From: Alphaproteobacteria bacterium
GTDB lineage: Bacteria; Pseudomonadota; Alphaproteobacteria; Acetobacterales; Acetobacteraceae
Assembly (NCBI GenBank): GCA_016869735.1
Contig: VGDL01000040.1
Span: 1-32,831 of the forward strand
Direction of reading: 5' to 3'
DNA: 32,831 bases
Part shown: piece after piece, positions 1 through 10,550 of the stretch
How the letters are laid out: the number at the start of each line of letters is the position of its first letter
How positions within the stretch are numbered: the first letter of the stretch is position 1
Made by a program: the position numbers and the translations under genes
Notes under the pieces: generated by a model
Databases searched by the model: none
Told to the model about the DNA's origin: nothing
What the model saw: only the letters and a program-made list of their open reading frames with translations

Positions 1-71
1 GCGCCGCGGTCAGCGGGTGGCCTTTAGCCTATGCCTCAGCGCTTTCCAAGGGCGGTTGTTTCAAAACAATT

Positions 72-2456
72 TCAAGAAACCAACGCCTGGGCGCAGGCAT
101 CCAGAATGGCGGCCTCATCCAGACCATACTCCCGGTAAAGATCGGGGATATCGCCCGCCTGGCCAAAGCGGTCCACGCCAAGCGGCACCACCTTCTGCCC
201 GCGCACGGAACCAAGCCAGGCATGGGCGGCGGGGTGGCCATCCAGCACTGTGACCAGGGCCGCATTAGGCGCCAAGGGTTCCAACAGGGTTTCGATCCAG
301 CTTGGCGCGCCAAAACCCGCCCGCGCCTTGCGCCGTGCCGCGAGCCAATCCGTATGCAGCTTGTCCGGGCTGGTGATGACGAGCAGCCCGGCTTCGGGAA
401 TGTCTTCCCGGATGGTGGTGAAGGCGGCCAGGGCCTCAGGCGCCAGGGCACCTTGATAGGCCAGGGCAAAGCTGGCGCCTGGGACCGGCGGCACCACCCA
501 ATGCGCGCCGGCAATCACCGCTGCCGGGTCAAGGTTGCGTTCCGGCTGTTCCAGCCCGCGCGTCGAAAGCCGCAGCCAAACCGCCGAGCCATCGGGTTGC
601 TGCATGTGGTGAAAGGCGTGGCGCAGCAGGATCGCCAATTCATCCGCATGGGCGGGTTCATAAGCGACCACCCTATCCTGCGCCATGCCGATCAGCGGCG
701 TATTCACGCTTTGGTGCTGGCCGCCTTCTGGTGCCAAGGTCAGGCCGGAGGGCGTTGAAACTAAAAGAAACCGCGCATCCTGATAGCAGGCATAGATCAG
801 CGCATCCAAGCCGCGATTGACGAAGGGGTCATAGACGGTGCCGACCGGCAAAAGCCTGGCACCATACAGCCGATCCGCAAGGCCGAGCCCCGCCAGCAGC
901 AGGAACAGGTTCTGTTCCGCAATGCCCAGTTCCACATGCTGGCCTTCCGGCGACATGCCCCAGCGCTGCGCGGAAGCGAGCTTCGCATCGCGGAACACGT
1001 CATTCTTCTTGTGACGATCAAAAATGCCGCGCCGGTTCACCCAGGGGCCCAGATTGGTGGAAACCGTCACATCCGGGCTGGTGGTGACGATGCGCTTGGC
1101 GAGTTCGGCATTCTCCCCCTGCCCGCGCCCGATCTCGGCCAGGATTTCACCAAAGGCGGCCTGGGTGGAGTGCTTGCGCCCTGCCGGCACGCGCGGTGTC
1201 GCAAAGCGGTCCGGCACATGGATCACGGGTGATTGCAGGGCGCGTCCCTGGGGCGATAGGGGCTTAGCGAAATCAATGCTCGCCAGGAAGTCGCGCAGCT
1301 CTTCTTCGGGCACATCAAGCCCTTCGAATTCATCCCATTCATGGCCGGGGCGGATCTTCATGGCGGCGCGGAAGCCTTCCATCTGCTCCTTCGTCATCAG
1401 CCCGGCATGGTTGTCCTTATGGCCGGCAAAGGGCAGGCCCATGCCCTTGATGGTATAGGCAATGAAGCAGGTGGGTTGATCGCCAGCGGCATCCTGGGCG
1501 CGGAAGGCCTCGGTCAGGGTTTCAATGTCATGCCCGCCCAGATTGTTCATCAGCGCGGAAAGCTCATCATCCGAGAGCGGGTCAATGATGGCGCGAATGC
1601 CGGCAACGCGGCCAAGATCGGCCAGGATGGCGGCGCGCCAGGCGGCGCCCCCTTGGAAGGTCAGCGCGGCGTAAAGGCTGTTCGGGCAATCATCAATCCA
1701 GCGGCGCAATTGATCGCCATCGGGCCGGGCAAAGGCCGCTTCCAGCTTGCGGCCGTATTTGAGCGTGACGACATTCCAGCCCATATCGCGGAACAGGCCC
1801 TCAATCCGGCCGAAAAGCCTGTCCGGCACAACGGAATCGAGCGATTGGCGGTTGTAATCCACTACCCACCAGACATTGCGGATATCGTGCTTCCAGCCTT
1901 CCAACAGGGCTTCGTAGATATTGCCCTCATCCAATTCGGCATCGCCCACCACGGCGACATGCCGGCCGGGCGGAATGCCCTCAGGCGCCATGCGATGCAG
2001 ATGCACATAATCCTGCACGAGCGACCCGAAGGAGGCGAGTGCGACACCAAGCCCGACCGAACCAGTGGAGAAATCTACCTCCGCCCCATCCTTCACGCGG
2101 GATGGATAGGGCTGGATGCCGCCGAATTGACGCAGCGTTTCCAGCTTGTCGCGGCTTTGCCGACCCAGCAGGTAATTGATGGAATGGAACACCGGCCCGG
2201 CATGGGGCTTCACCGCCACGCGATCGGCTGGCTTCAGAATGTCGAAATACAGGGCGGTCAGGATCGAAATGCAGGACGCGCAGGATGCCTGATGCCCCCC
2301 TACCTTCAGCCCATCCCGATTGGGCCTGATGTGATTGGCGTGATGGATCATCCAGGAAGATAGCCAAAGCAGCTTCCGCTCAAGCGCATGCAGGACTTCA
2401 ATCCGCCGCGCGCTACCCGGCAGATGGCGCGCCTTGCCCTTGCCCTGCACTGTCAT
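72..2456 (-). CDS. Transketolase / pyruvate dehydrogenase E1-like thiamine-diphosphate enzyme
   Basis: A 794-residue ThDP-dependent enzyme of the transketolase/homodimeric 2-oxo-acid dehydrogenase E1 superfamily. The N-terminal pyrophosphate domain has the GD-x(~29)-N metal/ThDP motif (G171-D172-A-E-L-D-E up to N202 in VVDYNRQSLD), which resembles the AceE form (GDGEMDE...NLQRLDG). The pyrimidine domain has ELGIAEQN with the conserved ThDP-activating Glu near residue 514. It is shorter than AceE (about 890 residues) and longer than transketolase (about 660), so the substrate (pyruvate, another 2-oxo acid, or a ketose) is unsettled. No E2 or E3 gene lies in the window. Start: I prefer the ATG at 2456, which has GGGGGA about 7 bases upstream, over a TTG at 2474. 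It follows malonyl-CoA decarboxylase on the same strand after 66 bases, so the two are probably cotranscribed. Confidence 0.85.
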   Translation of the reverse strand: MTVQGKGKARHLPGSARRIEVLHALERKLLWLSSWMIHHANHIRPNRDGLKVGGHQASCASCISILTALYFDILKPADRVAVKPHAGPVFHSINYLLGRQSRDKLETLRQFGGIQPYPSRVKDGAEVDFSTGSVGLGVALASFGSLVQDYVHLHRMAPEGIPPGRHVAVVGDAELDEGNIYEALLEGWKHDIRNVWWVVDYNRQSLDSVVPDRLFGRIEGLFRDMGWNVVTLKYGRKLEAAFARPDGDQLRRWIDDCPNSLYAALTFQGGAAWRAAILADLGRVAGIRAIIDPLSDDELSALMNNLGGHDIETLTEAFRAQDAAGDQPTCFIAYTIKGMGLPFAGHKDNHAGLMTKEQMEGFRAAMKIRPGHEWDEFEGLDVPEEELRDFLASIDFAKPLSPQGRALQSPVIHVPDRFATPRVPAGRKHSTQAAFGEILAEIGRGQGENAELAKRIVTTSPDVTVSTNLGPWVNRRGIFDRHKKNDVFRDAKLASAQRWGMSPEGQHVELGIAEQNLFLLLAGLGLADRLYGARLLPVGTVYDPFVNRGLDALIYACYQDARFLLVSTPSGLTLAPEGGQHQSVNTPLIGMAQDRVVAYEPAHADELAILLRHAFHHMQQPDGSAVWLRLSTRGLEQPERNLDPAAVIAGAHWVVPPVPGASFALAYQGALAPEALAAFTTIREDIPEAGLLVITSPDKLHTDWLAARRKARAGFGAPSWIETLLEPLAPNAALVTVLDGHPAAHAWLGSVRGQKVVPLGVDRFGQAGDIPDLYREYGLDEAAILDACAQALVS

Positions 2457-2522
2457 GATCCGATCCCCCGACAACCGGCTTTGAATATGGCGATTTGCTT
2501 GAAGCGATGAAAGGGGGGCAAT

Positions 2523-3911
2523 TCAGGCCCGGATCAACCGCTTCAAGGCACCCGAGGCAGCGCGTTGGCCATCGCCCACATAGGCTTCGTGATTATTCTC
2601 AATGGATGCGGGGTCATAAAGGTAATTCACCATCAGCCCGCAGGATTGCCGAAGCCCATTCTCCGAGACATCGGCGCGCCAATTGAGCCTTTCGACCCGC
2701 GCCCCATTGGAAAGGTGGAAATGCGCTACGGGATCACGCGCACGCCCTGCCCTGCCCGCTGGCGCTTCCTTCAGCAGATATTGCGCGCCAAGCCGGATCA
2801 GCATGGGTGCCATGACGCGCGAAAGCGCTTCCTGCTTGACCCAGGCGCGTTCTTTCACAAGGGCGGCAAAATCAGCGGTGGCGTCGCCATTGGCGGTACT
2901 GAGCGCGCCTTCTTCCTCGGCGGTCAGCAGCGCCACGCCATCGCGGGCGCTTTTGTCGAGCCAGGCACGAAAACCCGGCATGGGGGAAAGCGTGCAAAAG
3001 GTCTTGAGCTTGGGGAATTCGGCGGCGAGCAATTCCACGACGCGCTTGATCAGAAAATTGCCGAAGGAAATGCCATCCAACCCGCGCTGGCAGTTATTGA
3101 TGGAATAAAACACCGCCGTATCCGCCTGCCCGACATCCTGCAGCGGTGCTTTTTCATCCAGAATTTTCTGCACACTGGCGGCCATGCCGCGTTCCAACGC
3201 GACTTCAACGAAAATCAGCGGCTCATCAGGCATGCGCGGATGAAAAAACGCGTAGCAGCGCCGATCCGAATCAAGCCGATTGCGCAAATCGCGCCAGGTG
3301 CGGATGCGATGCACCGCTTCATATTGCACCAACTTTTCCAACAGGGCGGCTGGCGATTTCCAGTCAATCGCGCGCAATTCCAGAAAACCGACATCAAACC
3401 AGGAAGCCAGCAGGCCTTTCAGGTCTGTCTCAAAAGCCTGCAAGGGTGGCTCGTGATCCTTCAGGCGCAGCAATTCCGCGCGCATGTCGACCAGGAACTT
3501 CACGCCGTCCGGAATGGCCGCAAAGGCCGTCAGTAGCTTGAGCCGCGGCGGTTCCAAGGCGCGGCGCAGCCCTGCCAGGGCAATGGCGCGCACCGCCGCA
3601 TCTGGCGCGGCGCTGAGTTTTTCAATGGCGTGGGTAACCGCCGCGCCATCGGAATCAAACGCCGCCAGCGCACGCAGAAAGCCAAGCCGGCCCGCTTCAT
3701 CCAGACTGCGGTAACGCTCAGCCAAGGCAGCGGCACGGTTGCGCGCGGAAACCTCGCCCCCACGGGCTTGCAGGCAGGCACGAAACTCCTCAGCAAAATC
3801 ATTGGATGCTTGCGGGCTGCGCTGCACGACCCAAGCGAGGTCACGCCAAAGCGATGTCATGCGACGCATGGCGCGATCCACCAGCCCGGCTTCTGCGGTG
3901 ATATCCGACAT
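2523..3911 (-). CDS. matA: Malonyl-CoA decarboxylase
   Basis: A 462-residue cytosolic enzyme converting malonyl-CoA to acetyl-CoA and CO2. Family-typical features: an all-helical N-terminal oligomerisation region (about residues 1-185) and a GNAT-fold catalytic domain with FYSINNCQRGL (about 268-278), TLSPMPGF with the conserved Ser near 309, and HFHLSNGA with the catalytic His near 399. The C-terminal segment VNYLYDP..IENNHEAY is also typical. Start chosen at the ATG at 3911 because GGGGG precedes it by about 6 bases; an upstream in-frame ATG at 3947 would add 12 residues with no family support. No malonyl-CoA synthetase (matB) or carrier (matC) is adjacent, unlike rhizobial mat operons. It is followed by the E1-like gene. 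A small dyad (3925-3934) lies just upstream of its ribosome-binding site. Confidence 0.93.
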   Translation of the reverse strand: MSDITAEAGLVDRAMRRMTSLWRDLAWVVQRSPQASNDFAEEFRACLQARGGEVSARNRAAALAERYRSLDEAGRLGFLRALAAFDSDGAAVTHAIEKLSAAPDAAVRAIALAGLRRALEPPRLKLLTAFAAIPDGVKFLVDMRAELLRLKDHEPPLQAFETDLKGLLASWFDVGFLELRAIDWKSPAALLEKLVQYEAVHRIRTWRDLRNRLDSDRRCYAFFHPRMPDEPLIFVEVALERGMAASVQKILDEKAPLQDVGQADTAVFYSINNCQRGLDGISFGNFLIKRVVELLAAEFPKLKTFCTLSPMPGFRAWLDKSARDGVALLTAEEEGALSTANGDATADFAALVKERAWVKQEALSRVMAPMLIRLGAQYLLKEAPAGRAGRARDPVAHFHLSNGARVERLNWRADVSENGLRQSCGLMVNYLYDPASIENNHEAYVGDGQRAASGALKRLIRA

Positions 3912-3924
3912 GATGTGCCCCCAG

Positions 3925-3934
3925 TGTATGTACA
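3925..3934 (-). promoter_or_regulatory. Possible GntR-type operator upstream of malonyl-CoA decarboxylase
   Basis: An inverted repeat, TGTA-2 bases-TACA, sits 14-23 bases upstream of the malonyl-CoA decarboxylase start, within an AT-rich tract unusual for this window (minus strand TTTTTTGTACATACAC). GntR-family regulators, including the rhizobial mat-operon regulator MatR, bind short dyads of the TTGTA/TACA kind. That the dyad is an operator is inference: the repeat is short, and no gntR gene lies in the window. Confidence 0.28.
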
Positions 3935-3980
3935 AAAAACCTATCAAAAATTTGGTTCGGAAAGCAAAGCATTCTTCCCG

Positions 3981-4000
3981 TGATCACACGCGCTTGATCA
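3981..4000 (-). terminator. Weak hairpin at the end of nnr
   Basis: TGATCA occurs twice (3981-3986 and 3995-4000) with an 8-base spacer, able to form a 6-bp stem that includes the nnr stop codon. No U-tract follows in the minus direction, so it may be a weak or factor-dependent end, or chance; transcription could continue into malonyl-CoA decarboxylase 86 bases on. Confidence 0.2.
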
Positions 4001-5434
4001 GTTCTCGCCCGCAAGCGCCTGCCGTGCCTCGGCCAGCAGGGCCGGCAAATCCTCGGCAATCAAACCAGCGGGGGCATTGGCGGCGCCGGCGCCATGCAGC
4101 CACACGCCGGCGGCAGCGGCTTCAAAAGGCGCCATGCCCTGGGCGAGCAAAGCCGCGATGGCGCCCGCCAGAATATCGCCCGTGCCAGCACTGGCGAGTG
4201 ATGGCGGCGCATTGTCGTTGATGATCACGCGGCCATCCGGGGCGGCGATAATGCTGTCCGGGCCTTTCAGCACCACCACCGTGCCAAGCCGTGCGGCCGC
4301 AGCACGTCCGGCGCCCAACCGATCTACCCCCGGCGCGCCAAATAGCCGAGTGAATTCGCCAGCATGGGGCGTGATTACCGCCGCGCCGCGCAGCAATTCA
4401 GGGTGATCAGCGGCGGCGGTCAGGGCGCCAGCATCCGCGACCAGGGTTTTGCCTGAATCAATTATGCTGCGGATGGCGACGCTCGTTGCCTCATGTGGCA
4501 AAAGCCCCGGACCGGCGACCCACACCTTGCGCCTTGCATCGGAAAGCAGCGCATCGAGCGTTGCGTCACTTACCAATTGGCCGGGCGCAGCGGCGCGGAG
4601 CATTGCGGCCAATTCCAGGGTTTCGGCATGCAGTGTGACCAGCCCCGCGCCAAGCCGCCGCGCCGCCAACGCCGCCAGCCGCGCGGCACCGGGCATGGCC
4701 GCGCCCGCAAGGATGGTCAGATGGCCGCGCGTGTATTTAGGCGCGCTGAGATCAAGCGATGGCAGCGACCAAAGCGCGGGGTGATTGCGCCAGCAGCGCG
4801 GCGCGATGTCCTCCAACACCGCCTCGGGCAAACCGATATCGGCAAGCACGGTCTCGCCGCAAAGCGCGCGGCCAGGCAGCAATAGATGCCCGGGCTTCAA
4901 CCGAAAGAAGCTGACCGTCAGCGCCGCTTGCGGGGCGTAACCAAGCATTTGCCCGGTCGCACCATCCAGCCCGGAAGCCACATCCACCGCGACAATCGGT
5001 GCGGCTGCCGCGCGCAGGACCTTGGTGACCTCTGGTGCCAAGGGGCGCGTGACGCCAGCGCCAAACAGCGCATCCACCACCAAACCAGCGCGGGCGGCTT
5101 CGGCTTCGGTGAAGGGCACCATGGGGCCACGCCAGCGGGCAGAGGCAGCGGCGGCTGCGCTGCCAGGATTTGGCGGCGCCAGGGCTGCGACCGAAACAGG
5201 CCAGCCCGCCTGTTCCAGATAACGCGCGGCGACGTAGCCATCGCCGCAATTATTGCCTGGCCCGGCCAAGACCAGGGTGCGACCGGGACGAAATCGGGCG
5301 CGAATGGCCCGCGCCACTGCGCGCCCCGCCGCTTCCATCAGTGTCTCCGTGGCGATGCCCGCCGCCAGCGCAGCCTGATCGGCGCGCGCCATTTCGGCAG
5401 GGGTTAGAAGCTCGGTCGGGTAAGGACGGGGCAT
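3998..5434 (-). CDS. nnr: Bifunctional NAD(P)H-hydrate epimerase / ADP-dependent NAD(P)H-hydrate dehydratase
   Basis: A metabolite-repair enzyme fusing a YjeF_N epimerase domain (about residues 1-210) to a ribokinase-like YjeF_C dehydratase domain (about 215-478). Together they restore NADH/NADPH from their hydrates. Epimerase signature: AGPGNNCGDGYVAARYL and VDVASGLDG. Dehydratase signature: KYTRGHLTILAG, VAGPGLLP, DAGAL, TPHAGEFTRLF, VLKGPDSIIAAPDG and the anion-hole/catalytic SAGTGDILAG. The usual GNNGGDG reads GNNCGDG here. Start is uncertain: ATG at 5434, ATG at 5452 or GTG at 5494 are all in frame, and none has a good ribosome-binding site. I chose 5434 because the conserved ELLTPAEMARAD segment follows within nine residues. 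It is divergent from parA. Confidence 0.92.
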   Translation of the reverse strand: MPRPYPTELLTPAEMARADQAALAAGIATETLMEAAGRAVARAIRARFRPGRTLVLAGPGNNCGDGYVAARYLEQAGWPVSVAALAPPNPGSAAAAASARWRGPMVPFTEAEAARAGLVVDALFGAGVTRPLAPEVTKVLRAAAAPIVAVDVASGLDGATGQMLGYAPQAALTVSFFRLKPGHLLLPGRALCGETVLADIGLPEAVLEDIAPRCWRNHPALWSLPSLDLSAPKYTRGHLTILAGAAMPGAARLAALAARRLGAGLVTLHAETLELAAMLRAAAPGQLVSDATLDALLSDARRKVWVAGPGLLPHEATSVAIRSIIDSGKTLVADAGALTAAADHPELLRGAAVITPHAGEFTRLFGAPGVDRLGAGRAAAARLGTVVVLKGPDSIIAAPDGRVIINDNAPPSLASAGTGDILAGAIAALLAQGMAPFEAAAAGVWLHGAGAANAPAGLIAEDLPALLAEARQALAGEN

Positions 5435-5518
5435 GAAGGGTTTGTAGCCCATTGCCGCACTGTCTGCATGCCATGGCGCCAAGCTGCTATACACGCTGCG
5501 GCATAACAGGAGTCGCTC

Positions 5519-6157
5519 ATGGCCTTCGTGATTGCGATCGCTCAGCGCAAGGGCGGCGCGGGCAAATCCACCGTCGCGGCCAATCTGGCCACGGCCCTTG
5601 CGGAATCAGGCCATCGCGTCGGGCTTTTGGATATAGACCCGCAGCGCAGCCTGGCACGCTGGGACCAGCAGCGCGGCGCCAGCAAGAAGGCCCACAGGCT
5701 GCATTTTGAGGCGCCGACCGGCTGGCGCCTGCCCGCGACGCTGGAAAGGCTGCGGCGCGAACAGGATTTCGTGCTGCTGGATACCGCGCCCCATGATGAC
5801 ACGGATGCCAAGCTTGCCATTCGCGGTGCGGATTTGGTGCTGGTGCCGCTGCAGCCCTCGGCGGCGGATCTTTGGTCCATGGATGCAACGCTTGATATCG
5901 CCAAGCAGGAAAAGCGGCCCTTCCGGCTGCTGCTGAACCGCGCACCCGCTTCAGGCAGGTTGCGGGAAGATATTGAAGGCCAAATCCGTGACCGCAAGCT
6001 GCCGATTTTGGATGCGGTGCTGGGCAATCGCACCGCCTATGCCCAGGCTTTCATGGCCGGGCTTGGTGTGGTGGAAGCCGCACCGCGCGGGCCGGCCGCT
6101 GGGGAAGTGCGCAATCTTGCGCAAGTATTGGAAGCCATCCGCAAAAGGGGTGTTTGA
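5519..6157 (+). CDS. ParA/MinD-family ATPase (orphan)
   Basis: A 212-residue P-loop ATPase of the ParA type. The deviant Walker A motif KGGAGKST (residues 11-18) includes the signature Lys11. Switch I is LDIDPQRSL (about 36-44), and the Walker B-like segment is DFVLLDTAPHDD. At this size it lacks the N-terminal DNA-binding extension of plasmid ParA proteins and has no ParB partner nearby, so it is better described as an orphan positioning ATPase than as chromosome segregation ParA. AGGAG at 5508-5512 precedes the ATG by six bases, and a TATACA hexamer at 5488-5493 would suit a -10 element. Its stop overlaps the start region of the CopD-family gene, and the GNAT gene follows, giving a three-gene operon of unclear common purpose. 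Cargo is unknown. Confidence 0.85.
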   Translation: MAFVIAIAQRKGGAGKSTVAANLATALAESGHRVGLLDIDPQRSLARWDQQRGASKKAHRLHFEAPTGWRLPATLERLRREQDFVLLDTAPHDDTDAKLAIRGADLVLVPLQPSAADLWSMDATLDIAKQEKRPFRLLLNRAPASGRLREDIEGQIRDRKLPILDAVLGNRTAYAQAFMAGLGVVEAAPRGPAAGEVRNLAQVLEAIRKRGV

Positions 6158-6159
6158 TC

Positions 6160-6621
6160 ATGGGTGATGTATTGCTCGCGCTGCATTTGCTGGGCGCGGT
6201 GCTTTGGGTAGGCGGCATGGCCTTCGCGCTTCTGGTATTGCGCCCGGCCGCGCATGAGGTGCTGCAAACGCCGGAGCGTTTGGCAATCGCGCAGGCAGCC
6301 TTTAGGCGTTTCTTTCTGATTGTGTGGCATGCCATGCCGATCGTGCTGCTGACCGGATGGGCCTTGTTCTTCCTGTGGCATGGCGGCTTCGCCGGCGCGC
6401 GATGGAGCCTGCATCTGATGCATTTTTTGGGGCTGATTATGGGCTTGGTGTTTCTTGCGCTATTCTTTGGCCCTTGGGGGGCCATGCGCCGCGCCATGGC
6501 CGCAGGCGATAAGCCAAACGCGGCGCGTGCCCTTGAAAGCATAAGAAAGCTGGTGCTGATGAATTTGATCATGGGTTTGATCGTTGTGGCCTTTTCAGGC
6601 TTTGGGCGCATTGCGGGATGA
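6160..6621 (+). CDS. CopD-family integral membrane protein
   Basis: A 153-residue protein with four hydrophobic segments (about residues 2-25, 51-72, 84-105 and 130-150). Family-typical features are the N-terminal LHLLGAVLWVGGMAF, conserved histidines in the first, second and third segments, and the positively charged RRAMAAGD loop. This matches the short CopD/DUF2269-like membrane family, related to copper-export and haem-type four-helix proteins; the actual ligand is not known. ATG at 6160 is preferred to an upstream TTG at 6154, because AAAAGGGG lies about 9 bases before it. It starts two bases after the parA stop and overlaps the GNAT gene by ATGA. Confidence 0.75.
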   Translation: MGDVLLALHLLGAVLWVGGMAFALLVLRPAAHEVLQTPERLAIAQAAFRRFFLIVWHAMPIVLLTGWALFFLWHGGFAGARWSLHLMHFLGLIMGLVFLALFFGPWGAMRRAMAAGDKPNAARALESIRKLVLMNLIMGLIVVAFSGFGRIAG

Positions 6622-7055
6622 GCATTGCGCTTAAGGACGGCATCCAAATTGTCGAAGATGCCGCGCCGGAATTTGAAGCCGTGGCCGCCATTCAACGTGG
6701 CCTGCATAATTTCAACCAGGAAACCGGTGGTTCTTATGACCGGGAACCGGTGACGCTGCTGGTGCAGGATGCGGATGGCAAGACGCTGGGGGGGCTATTG
6801 GGCCTGACCTTCTGGGGCTGGTTGTTCATTGATTGGCTTTACTTGGAGCGCGGCATGCGCCGACGCGGGATCGGCGAGGAATTGCTGCGCCGGGCGGAGG
6901 CGATTGGCCGCGAACGCGGCTGCACCAATGCCTATACGGATACTTTCAGCTTCCAGGCGCCGGGCTTTTGGAAGCGCAATGGCTACGCTGAATTCGGAAA
7001 GCTGGAAGGCATGCCGGCGGGCCATGCGCGCGTGTGGTTGCGGAAGGCCCTGTAG
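6618..7055 (+). CDS. GNAT-family N-acetyltransferase
   Basis: A 145-residue single-domain acetyltransferase. The acetyl-CoA pyrophosphate-binding motif A appears as RRRGIGEELLRRAE (about residues 79-92), followed by the typical motif B region with FSFQAPGFWKRNGYAEFGKLE, where the aromatic Tyr near 122 is the usual general-acid position. The substrate (small-molecule amine or protein N-terminus) cannot be read from the sequence. It overlaps the CopD-family gene by the 4-base ATGA, indicating translational coupling. It is the last gene of the parA operon and converges on isocitrate dehydrogenase, with a hairpin between them. Confidence 0.85.
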   Translation: MSIALKDGIQIVEDAAPEFEAVAAIQRGLHNFNQETGGSYDREPVTLLVQDADGKTLGGLLGLTFWGWLFIDWLYLERGMRRRGIGEELLRRAEAIGRERGCTNAYTDTFSFQAPGFWKRNGYAEFGKLEGMPAGHARVWLRKAL

Positions 7056-7083
7056 CCGCAAGGCTTTGCGCCAAGGCCCGCGA

Positions 7084-7112
7084 TAACCTGACCCCGCGAA
7101 AGGATCAGGTTA
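7084..7112. terminator. Bidirectional hairpin between convergent GNAT and isocitrate dehydrogenase genes
   Basis: Perfect 8-bp inverted repeat TAACCTGA (7084-7091) / TCAGGTTA (7105-7112) with a 13-base loop, placed in the 73-base gap between two convergent genes. The position supports a shared transcription end, but no strong U-tract follows on either strand. Confidence 0.5.
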
Positions 7113-7128
7113 CCGGGATTTAGTCGGC

Positions 7129-9535
<2,407 letters not shown>

Positions 9536-10528
9536 TCAGCGGTCCCCATAGCCCCGCGGATGCGCTGCCCGCCAGGCCCAGGTGGTGCGGACAATCTCAT
9601 CAATATCGCCAAAGCGCGGCGCCCAGCCGGTTTCACGCCTGAGTCTTTCACTCGCCGCCACCAGCACGGCGGGATCGCCGGCGCGGCGGGGCCCGATGCT
9701 GTGGGGGACGGCGCGGCCGCTGACGCGTTCAATGGCGCCCAGCACCTGCTTCACCGAATGGCCTTCGCCATTGCCGATATTGTAGCGGCAGGAACCATGG
9801 GTCTGGAGCCGCGCGAGCACGCGCAAATGCGCCTCCGCCAGATCGGTTACATGCACGTAATCGCGAATGCAGGTGCCATCGGGGGTTGGGTAATCATCGC
9901 CAAAGACGGTCAGCGCCGGGCGCCGGCCAAGCGCCGCATCAATGGCAAGCGGCACCAGATGCGTTTCGGGGTTGTGATCTTCCCCCGCACGCCCGGCGGG
10001 GTCTGAACCGGCCGCGTTGAAGTAGCGGAGGGCGGCATAGCGCAGGCCATGGATACGCTCGGCCCAGGCAAGCGCGGTTTCCACCATAAGCTTGCTTTCG
10101 CCATAGGGATTGCCGGGCGCGACCGCACAATCCTCATCAATCGGCACGCGTTCCGGTTTGCCGAAAAGGGCGGCGGTGGAAGACAACACAAAGCGCATGC
10201 ACCCAGCTTCGACCGCCGCTTCAATCAGCCGCACGCTATTCCCGAGATTTTCCGCAATGTAGTGCATGGGCGATTTCATGCTTTCCCCCACCAGGGAAAG
10301 GGCCGCGAAATGCAGCAGCGCATCAAAGCGCCAATTGCCGAAAACCCGCGCCAGTTCCGCGCGATCCGCCAATGGTGCCTGCACCAAAGTCGCGGCAGAA
10401 GGGACGGCAGCGCGATGGCCTTGGCTCAAGTCATCCAGCACCACAACCTCATCACCGCGATCAAGCAGCGCCAGCACCGCATGGCTGCCGACGAAACCCG
10501 CACCGCCTGTCACCAGATAACGCGCCAT
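9536..10528 (-). CDS. galE: UDP-glucose 4-epimerase
   Basis: A 330-residue extended short-chain dehydrogenase interconverting UDP-glucose and UDP-galactose, for the Leloir pathway or for surface polysaccharide precursors. It shows the NAD-binding GGAGFVGSH (residues 8-16), DDLSQGH (32-38) and LLHFAALSLVGES, with the catalytic triad Ser117 (LSSTAA), Tyr142 and Lys146 (NPYGESK). Substrate-binding elements are LRYFNAAGSDP and TPDGTCIRDYVHVTDLA. The length and these motifs fit GalE well. ATG at 10528 chosen because the Rossmann strand begins at once (MARYLVTGG); the upstream 46-residue extension overlaps the preceding gene. It follows the L,D-transpeptidase after 22 bases, so the two may be cotranscribed as envelope functions. 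Confidence 0.94.
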   Translation of the reverse strand: MARYLVTGGAGFVGSHAVLALLDRGDEVVVLDDLSQGHRAAVPSAATLVQAPLADRAELARVFGNWRFDALLHFAALSLVGESMKSPMHYIAENLGNSVRLIEAAVEAGCMRFVLSSTAALFGKPERVPIDEDCAVAPGNPYGESKLMVETALAWAERIHGLRYAALRYFNAAGSDPAGRAGEDHNPETHLVPLAIDAALGRRPALTVFGDDYPTPDGTCIRDYVHVTDLAEAHLRVLARLQTHGSCRYNIGNGEGHSVKQVLGAIERVSGRAVPHSIGPRRAGDPAVLVAASERLRRETGWAPRFGDIDEIVRTTWAWRAAHPRGYGDR

Positions 10529-10550
10529 ATCCGAACCCTGCCTTACAGCT

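Noticed and set aside
57-70. Palindrome TTGTTT-CA-AAACAA after the first gene's stop, as a terminator
   Set aside because: A two-base spacer cannot form a hairpin loop of normal size, and no T-tract follows; left as chance or a binding site of unknown role.
1341-2363. Long plus-strand open frame opposite the transketolase-like gene
   Set aside because: A shadow of the well-supported minus-strand gene, with no recognisable domains and the antisense composition typical of GC-rich DNA.
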